The translations under genes and the position numbers were made by a program. From Polaromonas sp. (lineage in GTDB: Bacteria; Pseudomonadota; Gammaproteobacteria; Burkholderiales; Burkholderiaceae_C): a stretch of DNA of 42,381 bases. The notes under the pieces were generated by a model. That model did not search any database. It was not told where the DNA came from and worked only from the letters and a program-made list of their open reading frames with translations. Shown piece after piece: positions 25,827 through 34,427 of this stretch; positions within the stretch are counted from its first letter, which is position 1; every line of letters begins with the position of its first letter. The stretch is from NCBI GenBank assembly GCA_013823635.1, contig PNML01000020.1, forward strand, positions 1-42,381, read 5' to 3'.

Positions 25827-27266
25827 TCAGGGCCGGTCCAGCGCCACCACGCGCCCGGGGTTGAGCCGGTTGTCGGGGTCCAGCGCGCGTTTGATGCGCA
25901 CCATCAGGTCCAGCGCCACGGCCGATTTGTAGCGGGGCAGCGTGTCCACCTTCAGGCTGCCCACCCCGTGCTCGGCGCTGATGGAGCCGTTGAACCGGGT
26001 GACCGCGTCGTACACCAGCGTGTTCACCTGCTCTTCGTGCTGGCGCAAAAAACTGGCCGCGTCCATGCCAGCCGGGGCCTGCACGTTGTAGTGCAGGTTG
26101 CCGTCGCCCAGGTGCCCGAAGTTCACCAGCCGCACACCGGGGATGGCCGCCGCCAGCAGCGCGTCGGTGTGGGCCACAAACTCGGGGATGCGCGAAATGG
26201 GCACCGAAATGTCGTGCTTGATGTTCAGGCCCTCTTCGGCCTGGGCCAGCGGAATGCTCTCGCGGATGTGCCACAACTGGCGGGCCTGGGCCAGGCTCTC
26301 GGCCACCACGGCATCGGTCACGCAGCCGCCGTCCAGCGCCGCTTCCAGCAGGCGTTCAAACTGGGCGCGGGCGTGGTGCTCGCTTTCGTGGTCCGAGTTT
26401 TCCAGCAGCACACAAAAGGGTGACTCCTGCCACAGCGGCACGCGCAAATGGGCAAAGTGGGTGTTGACCAGGCCCAGCGCAAACTGGCCCATCACCTCGA
26501 AGCCGGTCAGACCAGCGCCCAGGTGCTGGTGGGCCAGGCCCAGCAGGGCCACCGCCGCGTCCAGGCTGGGCACTGCGGCCCAGGCCGTGAGCTGGGCGGC
26601 CGGTTTCGGGTAGAGCTTGAGCGTGGCCGCGGTGATGATGCCCAGCGTGCCCTCGCTGCCCACAAACAGGTGGCGCAGGTCGTAGCCGGTGTTGTCTTTG
26701 CGCAGGCCGCTCAGACCCTGCCACACCTCGCCCTGGGCGGTCACCACCTCCAGGCCCAGGCACAGGTCGCGGGTGTTGCCGTAGCGCACCACCTGGGTGC
26801 CGCCCGCATTCACCGCCAGGTTGCCGCCAATGGTGCAGCTGCCTTCGGCGGCCAGGCTCAAGGGGAACAGAAAGCCCGCACCCTCGGCCGCCTCTTGCAC
26901 GGTTTGCAGCACACAGCCGGCCTCGGCGGTGAGGGTGAGGTTGGCCGCGTCGATGGCGCGGATGGTGTTCAGGCGTTGCAGGCTCAGCACCACCTGGGTG
27001 CCGCTGTGGTCGGGCACACCGCCCACCACCAGGCCGGTGTTGCCGCCCTGGGGCACGATGCCCACGCCCGCCGCCGCACAGGCCTTCACCACCGCGGCCA
27101 CCTCGGCCGTGCTGCCGGGGCGCACCACCGCCAGCGCCCGGCCATGCTGGCGTTTGCGCCAGTCCTGCTCCCAGGCGGACAGGTCGGCGGCGGGGTCGTC
27201 GTGGGTCAGCACATGGGCTGCGCCAACCAATTGGCGCAAGGCGTTGAGCAGGGGTTCTGTGTTCAT
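25827..27266 (-). CDS. GlcD-type FAD-binding 2-hydroxyacid dehydrogenase
   Basis: Flavoenzyme of 479 residues with the FAD_binding_4 domain (about 45-185) and the FAD-oxidase C-terminal domain (about 220-475). FAD contacts are seen in GIVPQGGNTGLVVGG near 69 (PQGGNTGLV), EGSCTIGGNLAVNAGGT near 141 and LFVGSEGTLGIIT near 205. The C-terminal catalytic part shows FGHLGDGNLHYN near 384 and SAEHGVGSLK near 431. The family includes D-lactate, D-2-hydroxyglutarate and glycolate dehydrogenases; the exact substrate is undecided. It shares a possible minus-strand transcript with the DUF2069 gene upstream, and repeat copy E lies in the 27-base gap. Confidence 0.88.
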   Translation of the reverse strand: MNTEPLLNALRQLVGAAHVLTHDDPAADLSAWEQDWRKRQHGRALAVVRPGSTAEVAAVVKACAAAGVGIVPQGGNTGLVVGGVPDHSGTQVVLSLQRLNTIRAIDAANLTLTAEAGCVLQTVQEAAEGAGFLFPLSLAAEGSCTIGGNLAVNAGGTQVVRYGNTRDLCLGLEVVTAQGEVWQGLSGLRKDNTGYDLRHLFVGSEGTLGIITAATLKLYPKPAAQLTAWAAVPSLDAAVALLGLAHQHLGAGLTGFEVMGQFALGLVNTHFAHLRVPLWQESPFCVLLENSDHESEHHARAQFERLLEAALDGGCVTDAVVAESLAQARQLWHIRESIPLAQAEEGLNIKHDISVPISRIPEFVAHTDALLAAAIPGVRLVNFGHLGDGNLHYNVQAPAGMDAASFLRQHEEQVNTLVYDAVTRFNGSISAEHGVGSLKVDTLPRYKSAVALDLMVRIKRALDPDNRLNPGRVVALDRP

Positions 27267-27269
27267 TTT

Positions 27270-27317
27270 AATGTAGCAATGAATTCAATAAATTCATGCG
27301 CTGGTAGGCATTTTTTC
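27270..27317 (+). repeat. Dispersed intergenic repeat, copy E
   Basis: GTAGC (27273-27277), hairpin ATGAATT (27279-27285) / AATTCAT (27291-27297) with loop CAATA, then GCGCTGGTAGGC and six T. The order of blocks matches copy A. It overlaps the last codons and stop of the DUF2069 gene on the other strand. Confidence 0.45.
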
Positions 27318-27743
27318 TTTGGATTTGGCGAGTCGGATGCGCACATGGGCCGCGCAGGCCACAAACAGCAGCACGCACAGCACCACCTGCGCCATGGCCA
27401 GCCAGTGGCCGGGCGGCTTGTCGCTCCAGGCGCGCACCACGCCTTCGGTGAAGTACACCCACACCAGCAGGCTGAGCCAGCGGTAGGTGTACATGCGGTG
27501 TTTCAGCAACCCGGCCAGTGGAATGCACAGCGGCAGCACCTTGATGGCCAGCCAGCTGCCCCCCGGGCGCAGGGGGGCCAGCCAGAGCTCCCAGGCCAGG
27601 CCCAGCGCGATCAGCCCCAGCAGGCTGCCCACGGCCAGCGCACGGGTCAGTTGCACAGGGGCAGAGGCCGCTGCGGGTGCGGGTTCCAGGGTGCCATCGG
27701 TGGTGGTGACGGGCTGCGGGTCAAGGGGCGGTAGCTGGGACAT
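27294..27743 (-). CDS. DUF2069 inner-membrane protein
   Basis: Predicted membrane protein of 149 residues. After a proline/alanine-rich cytoplasmic start, four hydrophobic segments follow at about 33-53, 63-75, 84-100 and 112-132. The family signature GSWLAIKVLPLCIPLAGLLKHRMYTYRW (seen as KVLPLCIPL and RMYTYRW) and WVYFTEGVVRAW identify the DUF2069 family, whose function is unknown. The last four codons lie within repeat copy E, so the C-terminus ends in PTSA. The gene directly precedes the FAD dehydrogenase gene. Confidence 0.85.
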   Translation of the reverse strand: MSQLPPLDPQPVTTTDGTLEPAPAAASAPVQLTRALAVGSLLGLIALGLAWELWLAPLRPGGSWLAIKVLPLCIPLAGLLKHRMYTYRWLSLLVWVYFTEGVVRAWSDKPPGHWLAMAQVVLCVLLFVACAAHVRIRLAKSKEKMPTSA

Positions 27744-27871
27744 GGGGGGCGCACGGTGGGTGTGCGTGGTTCGGTGGAAGGGGGGTGGCGCACCGCGCGC
27801 CGGGCCGCATCGGGTGGGCTGGCGCGTACCCGCCGGGTGGGTGGCAAAAACGCCGGTGGCATGATACCGAC

Positions 27872-29092
27872 ATGATTCATTGGCATCGGTTTCAGGGACA
27901 CTTGCAGGCGTTGCTGCAAGATGTGTGGCGCTTTCCGTGGCGCACCACCGCGCTCACGCTGCGCGAGCGTTTCCGCGAAGACCGACTGGGCGTGGCCGCC
28001 AGCAGCCTGACGTTCACCACCATCATTTCCCTGGTGCCGCTGTTCACCGTGGGGCTGGCGGTGTTCAGTGCGTTTCCCATGTTTGCGCGCATGCAGGCCG
28101 CGCTCCAAAAGTGGCTGGTGGACAGCCTGGTGCCCGAGGCCATCGCCCGCCAGGTGCTGACCTACCTGGGCCAGTTTGCGGCCAAGGCGGGCCAAATGGG
28201 CTGGACGGGCGCGGTGCTGCTGCTGATTTCCGCGCTGGCGCTGGTGCTGACCATCGACGGCAAGCTCAACGACATCTGGCGGGTGCGCCGCGCGCGCTCG
28301 CTCACCCAGCGGGTGCTGGTGTACTGGGGCGTGCTCACGCTGGGGCCACTGTTGCTGGGTACCAGCCTCACACTCACGTCCTATGCCATTTCGCTGAACA
28401 AGGGGCTGGTGGGCGCCGTGCCCGGTGGCCTGAAGCTGGTGATTGACACGCTGGAGTTTGGTCTGGTGGCCCTCAGCCTGGTGCTGCTTTACCGCCAGGT
28501 GCCCAACACCCGCGTGCGGTGGGGCCACGCCGCCGTGGGCGGTTTCTTTGCCGCGCTGGGGCTGATGCTGGCCAAGTCACTGCTGGGCTGGTACGTGGCC
28601 GAGGTGCCTTCGTATTCGGTGGTCTACGGCGCCTTCGCCACCGTGCCCATCCTGCTGGTCTGGATTTACCTGGTCTGGGTCATTGTGTTGCTGGGGGCGG
28701 TGGTCACGGCCTACCTCCCCAGTTTGCTGGCGGGCGTTGCTAGGCGCGGTGACACGCCGGGCTGGTCGTTCCAGCTGGCCTTGGAGGCCTTGGCCGTGCT
28801 GGCGTCCCGCCGGGGCCAGACCGAAGGCACCGGCGTGACGCTGGCGGACCTGGCCAAGCGGCTGCGGGTGAACGACCTGCAGCTGGAAGAGCCGCTAGAG
28901 GCCCTGCAGGCGCTGGACTGGGTGGGCCGGCTCGATGAAGAGGAGCAGCGTTTTGTGCTGCTGGTGGAGCCCACCCTGGTCACCCTGGGCCCGTTGGTGC
29001 AGCGCTTGCTGCTGCCGCTGGAAGACAGCACCCGCGCCATCTGGGCGGCGGGCCGCTACCGCGAGCAGACACTGGCCAGTGCGCTGGCCTGA
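27872..29092 (+). CDS. YihY/BrkB-family inner-membrane protein
   Basis: Membrane protein of 406 residues from the YihY family, once misnamed RNase BN. Six transmembrane segments span about residues 35-270, with the family pattern DRLGVAASSLTFTTIISLVPL near 38 (LTFTTIISLVP) and LVWIYLVWVIVLLGA near 260. The C-terminal 120 residues are soluble and look like a winged-helix domain (GVTLADLAKRLRVND). The function of the family is unsettled; some suggest transport or envelope roles. I chose ATG 27872 because the conserved region starts soon after; upstream in-frame codons overlap the region facing the DUF2069 gene. Confidence 0.87.
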   Translation: MIHWHRFQGHLQALLQDVWRFPWRTTALTLRERFREDRLGVAASSLTFTTIISLVPLFTVGLAVFSAFPMFARMQAALQKWLVDSLVPEAIARQVLTYLGQFAAKAGQMGWTGAVLLLISALALVLTIDGKLNDIWRVRRARSLTQRVLVYWGVLTLGPLLLGTSLTLTSYAISLNKGLVGAVPGGLKLVIDTLEFGLVALSLVLLYRQVPNTRVRWGHAAVGGFFAALGLMLAKSLLGWYVAEVPSYSVVYGAFATVPILLVWIYLVWVIVLLGAVVTAYLPSLLAGVARRGDTPGWSFQLALEALAVLASRRGQTEGTGVTLADLAKRLRVNDLQLEEPLEALQALDWVGRLDEEEQRFVLLVEPTLVTLGPLVQRLLLPLEDSTRAIWAAGRYREQTLASALA

Positions 29093-29127
29093 TCGGCCGA
29101 AGCGCGCTCCAGCGGCGTTGGCCCAAA

Positions 29128-30507
29128 TCAGGCGGCGAAGGGTGCCGCGGCAAACCCCCGAAACCGCGCCCGCATGCCCCGCACCGGCGCCGCCGTGAGC
29201 GCATAACCCGGAAAGCGCTGCAAAAACCGCCCCAGGGCAATGCGCCCCTCCAGCCGCGCCAGGCTCAGGCCCGCGCACTGGTGCACACCCAGGCCAAAGG
29301 CCAGGTGGCGGTTGGGGTCGCGCTGCAGGTCGGGCACGTCGGGCTGGCCGAACACCGCCGGGTCGCGGTTGGCCGCGCCTATGCACAGCGTCACCAGCGC
29401 GCCTTCGGGCAAGTCGACACCACCCACCGTCACCGGGCGCAGCGCGCGGCGGTTGCCCAGTTGGTTGGAGGACTCCAGGCGCAGCACCTCGTCCACCGCG
29501 CGGGTCAGCAGCAGGGCTTGCACGTCGGGTTGGTCGCGGGTGTCGTGCAGGCCTTGTTGCAACTGCGTCCGGGCCGCCGGTTGCTCTTGCAAGAGCACCA
29601 GGGCGTTGCCGATGAGGTTGGTGGTGGTTTCGTGGCCGGCATTGAGCAGAAAAATGCAGTTGTGCAGCAGTTCGGCTTCGCTGAGTTGCTCGCCGTCGGT
29701 CTGGCCATCGCCCAGAATGAGGCGGGTCAACACGTCGCGCTCGGGGTCGCCGGGGCAGCGGCGGCGCTCGGCCACCAGGGTGCGCAGGTAGGCCAGCATC
29801 TCGGTCACGCTGCGGTTGCCCAGGGCGTGCTGCTCGGGCGTCAGGGCCGGCTCCAGCGCGCCCAGTATGGCCAGCGACCAGTCGCGCAGCGGCCCCCGGT
29901 CGGCCAGGGGCACGCCCAGCAGGTTGCCAATGACTTCCACCGGGATGGCGGCGGCAAAGCCCTCGATCAGGTCGCCGCCGCCCTGGGCTTGCAGGTCGTC
30001 GAGCAGGCGGTCCACCAGCTCCACCAGGCCGGCTTCCATGTCGGCAATGGCGCGGCGGGTGAGTGCGCCCATGATGAGGCGGCGCACGCGGCTGTGCAGT
30101 GGCGGGTCGCTGAACACCAGGCTGGTGGTGTGGTGCTCGTACAGCGGTGCGGGCTGCGTGGCGCTGTGTGGCGGCACGTTGAAGCGGGGGCTGAACTCGA
30201 CGTGTTTGTCCGAGCTGAAGGTGGCGGCGTCGCGGTACACCGCCACCAGGTCGGCGTGGCGGGTCAGAAAGTAAGAGCCGTCGGGCATGCGGCGCACGGG
30301 GTCGTGTTGCCTCAGCCAGTCGTACACGGGGTAGGGGTTGGCCAGGAAGTCGGCGGGCAGGGCGCGCAGATCAAACCCCTGGGCAATGGCCTGGGCACGC
30401 TCGGCCGACAGGGGGGGCGTGATGTCGCTGGCCGATACCCGCTGGCGTACCCCGTCTGCCGCGGGCGCCGGGTGAGCGGTTGGCGCGGGGGCGGTTGGGC
30501 CGCTCAT
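29128..30507 (-). CDS. Cytochrome P450
   Basis: Soluble bacterial P450 monooxygenase of 459 residues. The I-helix oxygen-binding motif is AGHETT, the ExxR motif is EVLRLE, and the haem-binding loop is FGLGVHQCAG with the thiolate Cys near 405. HTTSLVFSDPPLHSRVRRL (as SDPPLHSRVRRL near 138) is the usual C-helix region. It needs an electron donor, but no ferredoxin or reductase gene is adjacent. Its start overlaps the stop of the alpha/beta hydrolase gene by 4 bases (ATGA), so the two are translated together and probably act on one substrate or pathway. The N-terminal 30 residues are proline/alanine-rich and not conserved. The substrate is unknown. Confidence 0.94.
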   Translation of the reverse strand: MSGPTAPAPTAHPAPAADGVRQRVSASDITPPLSAERAQAIAQGFDLRALPADFLANPYPVYDWLRQHDPVRRMPDGSYFLTRHADLVAVYRDAATFSSDKHVEFSPRFNVPPHSATQPAPLYEHHTTSLVFSDPPLHSRVRRLIMGALTRRAIADMEAGLVELVDRLLDDLQAQGGGDLIEGFAAAIPVEVIGNLLGVPLADRGPLRDWSLAILGALEPALTPEQHALGNRSVTEMLAYLRTLVAERRRCPGDPERDVLTRLILGDGQTDGEQLSEAELLHNCIFLLNAGHETTTNLIGNALVLLQEQPAARTQLQQGLHDTRDQPDVQALLLTRAVDEVLRLESSNQLGNRRALRPVTVGGVDLPEGALVTLCIGAANRDPAVFGQPDVPDLQRDPNRHLAFGLGVHQCAGLSLARLEGRIALGRFLQRFPGYALTAAPVRGMRARFRGFAAAPFAA

Positions 30508-31349
30508 GACCGGATGGCCAGCAGGCCTTTGAGTGCCGCCAGCGTGCCCTCGGGGTCCTCGGTCATGAGGGAATGGCCGGCGGGCAGAACGGCCACCCGG
30601 GGAGTCAACTCCGCCGCGTGGGCCGCCTGGATGAGGCTTTGGGCGGCTTTGGGTGGCGTCATCTGGTCGCGCTCGCCCAGCACAAACTGCACCGGGCAGC
30701 GCACGCGGGCCATGTCGGCCTCGCCATCGGCGTAGGCGTCGCAGGCCACAAACCCGGTGTGGAACACGTTTTCGGCCGGGTTGCTGGCCAGTACCCGGCG
30801 CATGAGCGCGGCCGAGCCGCCGTACAGCCAGGTGCCCGGCCCCAGGGCCGATGGTGGCGGGCTGAGCGTGGAGTGCGAGAAGGTGTTGACCATGGCAATG
30901 GCCTTGTCGGGTGCGTTCAGCGCCGAATCGAGCAGCGCGGGCGACACCCGCATGGGCGAGGCCGTGCCCACCAGGCCCAGGTGGCTGACGCGCGCTGGCG
31001 CCTGGGCGGCGGTGTGCAGCGCAATGAGTGAGCCAAAGCTGTGCCCCACCAGCGCGGCGCGTTCCACGCCCAGCGCGTCGAGCAGGGCCAACACCGTGGC
31101 CGAGGCTTCGGCCACCGAGCGGGGGCAGCGCCCGCCGCTGTGGCCGTGGCCCGCCTGGTCAATGGCCAGCACGTTCCAGCCGTGGTGGGCCAGGTAGCGG
31201 CTTTGCAAAATCCACACGCTGTGGTCGTTGAGCACGCCGTGGATGAACACCACCGTGGGCTGCGCCGGGTTGAAGGGCTTGCCGCCGGTGTAGGCGTACA
31301 GGGGGTGGGTGGGCAGGCCTGGGCCAGCAGAGACTTCAATTTTCATCAT
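30504..31349 (-). CDS. Alpha/beta hydrolase paired with P450
   Basis: Predicted serine hydrolase of about 281 residues with HGVLNDHSVW near 37, the nucleophile elbow GHSFGS near 103, a probable acid Asp in GERDQMTPP near 230 and His in PAGHSLMTEDPEG near 259. There is no signal peptide. It overlaps the P450 gene by 4 bases and is read first. The pair could open or hydrolyse an ester or lactone that the P450 then oxidises, or the reverse; this is inference from coupling. Starts TTG 31352, ATG 31349 and ATG 31346 are adjacent; ribosome site AGAG is weak. An AT-rich leader with repeat copy C lies upstream. Confidence 0.85.
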   Translation of the reverse strand: MMKIEVSAGPGLPTHPLYAYTGGKPFNPAQPTVVFIHGVLNDHSVWILQSRYLAHHGWNVLAIDQAGHGHSGGRCPRSVAEASATVLALLDALGVERAALVGHSFGSLIALHTAAQAPARVSHLGLVGTASPMRVSPALLDSALNAPDKAIAMVNTFSHSTLSPPPSALGPGTWLYGGSAALMRRVLASNPAENVFHTGFVACDAYADGEADMARVRCPVQFVLGERDQMTPPKAAQSLIQAAHAAELTPRVAVLPAGHSLMTEDPEGTLAALKGLLAIRS

Positions 31350-31376
31350 CAAACTCTGAAGTGAAATTAATGAGTG

Positions 31377-31419
31377 AAAAATGCATCTATCGCTTAATGG
31401 GTGTCATTTGGTGCTACTG
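31377..31419 (-). repeat. Dispersed intergenic repeat, copy C
   Basis: On the minus strand: GTAGC, about 20 AT-rich bases, AAGCGATAGATGC and ATTTTT. This matches the block order of copies A, B, D and E. The end AAAAATGCAT (31377-31386) also has a perfect inverted partner ATGCATTTTT at 31447-31456. It lies in the leader of the hydrolase-P450 pair. Confidence 0.4.
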
Positions 31420-31485
31420 AAAAATCAGAATAAAACACCAGAAACCATGCATTTTTCGCCTGTTTTATCGGCTTGCTTCAGCGAC

Positions 31486-32805
31486 TCAGGCCGCTTTTTC
31501 AGCCGCTTTCAGCGCCCGCTTCAGGTCGTCGATCAGATCGACCGGGTCTTCCAGCCCGATGGACAGGCGGATGGTGCCGGGGCCAATGCCCGCACCCGCC
31601 AGGGCTTCGTCGCTCATGCGGAAGTGGGTGGTGCTCGCGGGGTGAATCACCAGGCTGCGGCAGTCGCCCACGTTGGCCAGGTGGCTGAACAGCTTCAGCG
31701 CCTCGATGAAGGCGCGGCCCTGGGCGCGTGAGCCTTGGATGTCGAAGCTGAAGACCGAGCCCGCACCCGCCGGGCCGTGGCGCAACAGCTTGTGGGCGAG
31801 GGCGTGGCTGGGGTGGCTCTCCAGCAGCGGGTGGCCCACACGGCCCACCAGCGGGTGGCTGGCCAGGAACTGCACCACCTTTTCGGTGTTGCGCATGTGG
31901 CGCTCCATGCGCAGGGGCAGGGTCTCCAGCCCCTGCAAGATCAGCCAGGCGCTGTGGGGGCTCAGGCAGGCGCCGAAGTCGCGCAGGCCTTCGCGGCGGG
32001 CACGCAGCAAAAACGCGCCTATGGTGCTTTCTTCCGAGAAGTTCATGCCATGAAAGCCGTCGTAGGGCGCGGCCAGCTCTTCAAAGCGGCCGGTTTTGGC
32101 GTATTCGGCGGCCCAGTCAAAGCTGCCGCCGTCCACCACCACACCGCCAATGACCGTGCCGTGGCCGCTCAAAAACTTGGTGGCCGAGTGGTACACCAAG
32201 TCCGCGCCCAGTGCCAGCGGCTGTTGGTGCCAGGGTGTGGTCAGCGTGCTGTCCACCAGCAGGGGCACGCCCGCCTCGTGGGCAATTTGCGCCACGGTGG
32301 GGATGTCCAGCACGTCCAGCCCGGGGTTGCCCACGGTTTCGCCAAAAAACAGCCGGGTGTTGGGGCGCACGGCGGCCTTCCAGCCGTCGATGTCGCCGGG
32401 CTTGACGAAGGTGGTCTCAATGCCAAAGCGGCGCATCGTGTAGTGCAGCAGGTTCTGGCTGCCGCCGTACAGCGCCGTGCTGGCCACGATGTGCCCGCCC
32501 GCGCCCATGAGGGTGCACACCGCCAGGTGCAGCGCGGCCTGCCCGCTGGCCACGGTGATGGCCCCTATGCCGCCGTCCAGCGCGGCCACGCGCTGCTCCA
32601 GCACCGCGTTGGTGGGGTTGCTGATGCGGCTGTACACATGGCCCGCGCGCTCCAGGTTGAACAGCGAGGCCGCGTGGTCGCTGGACTCGAACACGAACGA
32701 GGTGGTCAGGTGAATGGGCACGGCGCGTGCGCCGGTGGCGGGGTCGGGCGCGGCCCCGGCGTGCAGGGCCAGGGTGTCAAAACCGGGGTCGGAATAACCG
32801 GGCAT
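31486..32805 (-). CDS. metY: O-acetylhomoserine sulfhydrylase (aminocarboxypropyltransferase)
   Basis: PLP enzyme of 439 residues that makes homocysteine from O-acetylhomoserine and sulfide, a direct sulfhydrylation route to methionine. Typical features are DTLALHAGAAPDPATGARAVPI (as LALHAG near 12), YSRISNPTNAVLEQR near 58, ASGQAAL near 86, and the PLP lysine at 210 in SATKFLSGHG. The C-terminal half shows SLVIHPASTTH and IRLSIGLEDPVDL. GGAG lies 5 bases before ATG 32805; the frame is open to 33138 across the divergent gene's start. Its use of sulfide may link it to the sulfur chemistry of the region, but the gene is common. Confidence 0.93.
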   Translation of the reverse strand: MPGYSDPGFDTLALHAGAAPDPATGARAVPIHLTTSFVFESSDHAASLFNLERAGHVYSRISNPTNAVLEQRVAALDGGIGAITVASGQAALHLAVCTLMGAGGHIVASTALYGGSQNLLHYTMRRFGIETTFVKPGDIDGWKAAVRPNTRLFFGETVGNPGLDVLDIPTVAQIAHEAGVPLLVDSTLTTPWHQQPLALGADLVYHSATKFLSGHGTVIGGVVVDGGSFDWAAEYAKTGRFEELAAPYDGFHGMNFSEESTIGAFLLRARREGLRDFGACLSPHSAWLILQGLETLPLRMERHMRNTEKVVQFLASHPLVGRVGHPLLESHPSHALAHKLLRHGPAGAGSVFSFDIQGSRAQGRAFIEALKLFSHLANVGDCRSLVIHPASTTHFRMSDEALAGAGIGPGTIRLSIGLEDPVDLIDDLKRALKAAEKAA

Positions 32806-32888
32806 GTTGTCTCCGTCTGAGTGTGAATACAGTGTGCCAAAACGGGTGGTCGGCACATGGTGCAAGGCCAGCCCGTCAGTGTAGTGTG

Positions 32889-32913
32889 ACATTGACCCAA
32901 CTTGGTGCAATGT
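32889..32913. promoter_or_regulatory. 25-bp interrupted palindrome between metY and malonyl-CoA decarboxylase
   Basis: ACATTG-N2-CCAA-N-TTGG-N2-CAATGT is symmetrical at 20 of 25 positions. It lies in the 148-base divergent gap, 84 bases from the metY start and 41 bases from the decarboxylase start. The size suits a dimeric regulator such as a LysR, GntR or TetR protein. No regulator gene is adjacent. Confidence 0.5.
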
Positions 32914-32953
32914 GTCACCATTGCGCTCTATTTGAGTATTAAAAGGCTGCAAA

Positions 32954-34333
32954 ATGACGGAAAACTTCATGTCTCGCGGGCTGTCCAAGGTGCGTGCGCT
33001 CATGGCCAGTGCCACCACCCGAAAGGCTGAGCCCACCGAAAAAACCCTGGAACGTGTGCGCCAGCAGTTGCACGAGTGCGCCGAGGGGCGTGGCGGCGAG
33101 GTGTCCACCCGCCAGCGGGCCGCCAAGCTGGCCCACACCTACCTGGGCCTGGATGAGGCGGGCCAGCACGCCTTTTTGCGCCTCATTGCCCTGGAGTTTG
33201 GCCCCGACCCCGCGCGGGTGGACCAGGCGCATGCCGCCTACCAGGCCGCCGTGGGCACCGAAGGCCAGTGGGATGCTGAGGCGCAATTGCGCGGGGCCAT
33301 GCGGTCGTCGCGGTTGCGCATCCTCACGCAGTTTGCCGCCATCGAGCAAGGGGTGAAGTTCCTGGTCGATCTGCGGGCCGATCTGTTGAAGTTTCAGGAG
33401 CACGACCCCGTGCTGCGGTCCCTTGACCGCGAGTTGCAAACCCGGCTGGCCGCTTGGTTTGATGTGGGTTTTCTGGAGCTGTCGCGCATCACCTGGCAGT
33501 CGCCCGCCGCCCTGCTGGAAAAGCTGGTGCAATACGAGGCCGTGCACGCCATACAGTCGTGGAACGACCTGAAAAACCGGCTGGACTCTGACCGCCGTTG
33601 CTACGGTTTCTTTCACCCGCGCATGCCGCTGGAGCCGCTGATTTTTGTGGAGGTGGCGCTGGTCGATGACCTGGCCGACAACGTGCAGGCCCTGCTGGAC
33701 GAGCAGGCGCCGGTCATGGACAACCGCAAAGCCAGCACCGCCATCTTCTATTCCATCAGCAACACACAGGCCGGGCTGCGCGGCATTTCCTTTGGCAACT
33801 TCCTCATCAAGCGGGTGGTGGCCGATTTGCAGCGCGATTTTCCCCAACTCAAAACCTTTGCCACGCTGTCGCCCATCCCGGGGCTGGTGCGTTGGGTGGC
33901 CACCCACCCCGACGCGGTGGCGGCCTCGTTCACCGCTGCCGACCTGAAGCGGCTGGCCGCCGCCGGCGTGTCCGGTTTGGATGCGCCCCAAATCCAGGCC
34001 CTGCTGGCGGGCGAAACGGGCTGGCACAGCCAGGCGGAACTGGCCCAGGCGTTGCGCGACCCGCTCCTCAGGTTGGCCGCGCACTACCTGCTGCACGGTC
34101 GCCGTGGCGACGGACCGGCCGATCCGGTGGCGCGCTTTCACCTGGGCAACGGTGCGCGTGTCGAACAGCTCAACTGGCTGGCCGACACCTCGGCCAAGGG
34201 GCTGGCGCAGTCCTGGGGCCTCATGGTCAATTACCTGTATGACCCGGACCGCATTGAGCCGAATTTGGAGGCGTTTGCCGCCGACGGCCGCATCGACGCG
34301 GCCGCCTCCATCAAGCGCATGGCCAAGCGCTGA
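32954..34333 (+). CDS. Malonyl-CoA decarboxylase
   Basis: Converts malonyl-CoA to acetyl-CoA and CO2. It has 459 residues. The N-terminal helical domain spans about 25-180 and the C-terminal GNAT-like catalytic domain about 185-450. Recognisable motifs are YEAVHAIQSWNDLKNRL near 196 (VHAIQSWNDL), RCYGFFHPRMPLEPLIFVEVAL near 217 (FFHPRMPLEPL), STAIFYSISNTQAGLRGISFGNFLIK near 260 (FYSISNTQ and GISFGNFLIK) and the conserved C-terminal segment FHLGNGARVEQLNWLAD near 396. In malonate operons it is accompanied by malonyl-CoA synthetase and a transporter; neither is present here. Confidence 0.95.
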   Translation: MTENFMSRGLSKVRALMASATTRKAEPTEKTLERVRQQLHECAEGRGGEVSTRQRAAKLAHTYLGLDEAGQHAFLRLIALEFGPDPARVDQAHAAYQAAVGTEGQWDAEAQLRGAMRSSRLRILTQFAAIEQGVKFLVDLRADLLKFQEHDPVLRSLDRELQTRLAAWFDVGFLELSRITWQSPAALLEKLVQYEAVHAIQSWNDLKNRLDSDRRCYGFFHPRMPLEPLIFVEVALVDDLADNVQALLDEQAPVMDNRKASTAIFYSISNTQAGLRGISFGNFLIKRVVADLQRDFPQLKTFATLSPIPGLVRWVATHPDAVAASFTAADLKRLAAAGVSGLDAPQIQALLAGETGWHSQAELAQALRDPLLRLAAHYLLHGRRGDGPADPVARFHLGNGARVEQLNWLADTSAKGLAQSWGLMVNYLYDPDRIEPNLEAFAADGRIDAAASIKRMAKR

Positions 34334-34397
34334 CGTTGGCGGGGTGGGCGCTGCGCCCGGGCCAAAGGGACCTCAGGGCGGCATGTGCAAATAAAGC

Positions 34398-34427
34398 TTG
34401 GGGTTTTCCCGAATTGGTGCCTATAAT
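34398..34427 (+). promoter_or_regulatory. Sigma-70 promoter of the RNA helicase gene
   Basis: TTGGGG (34398-34403), an 18-base spacer and a perfect -10 box TATAAT (34422-34427). Transcription would begin near 34434, about 340 bases before the helicase start codon. Confidence 0.6.
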
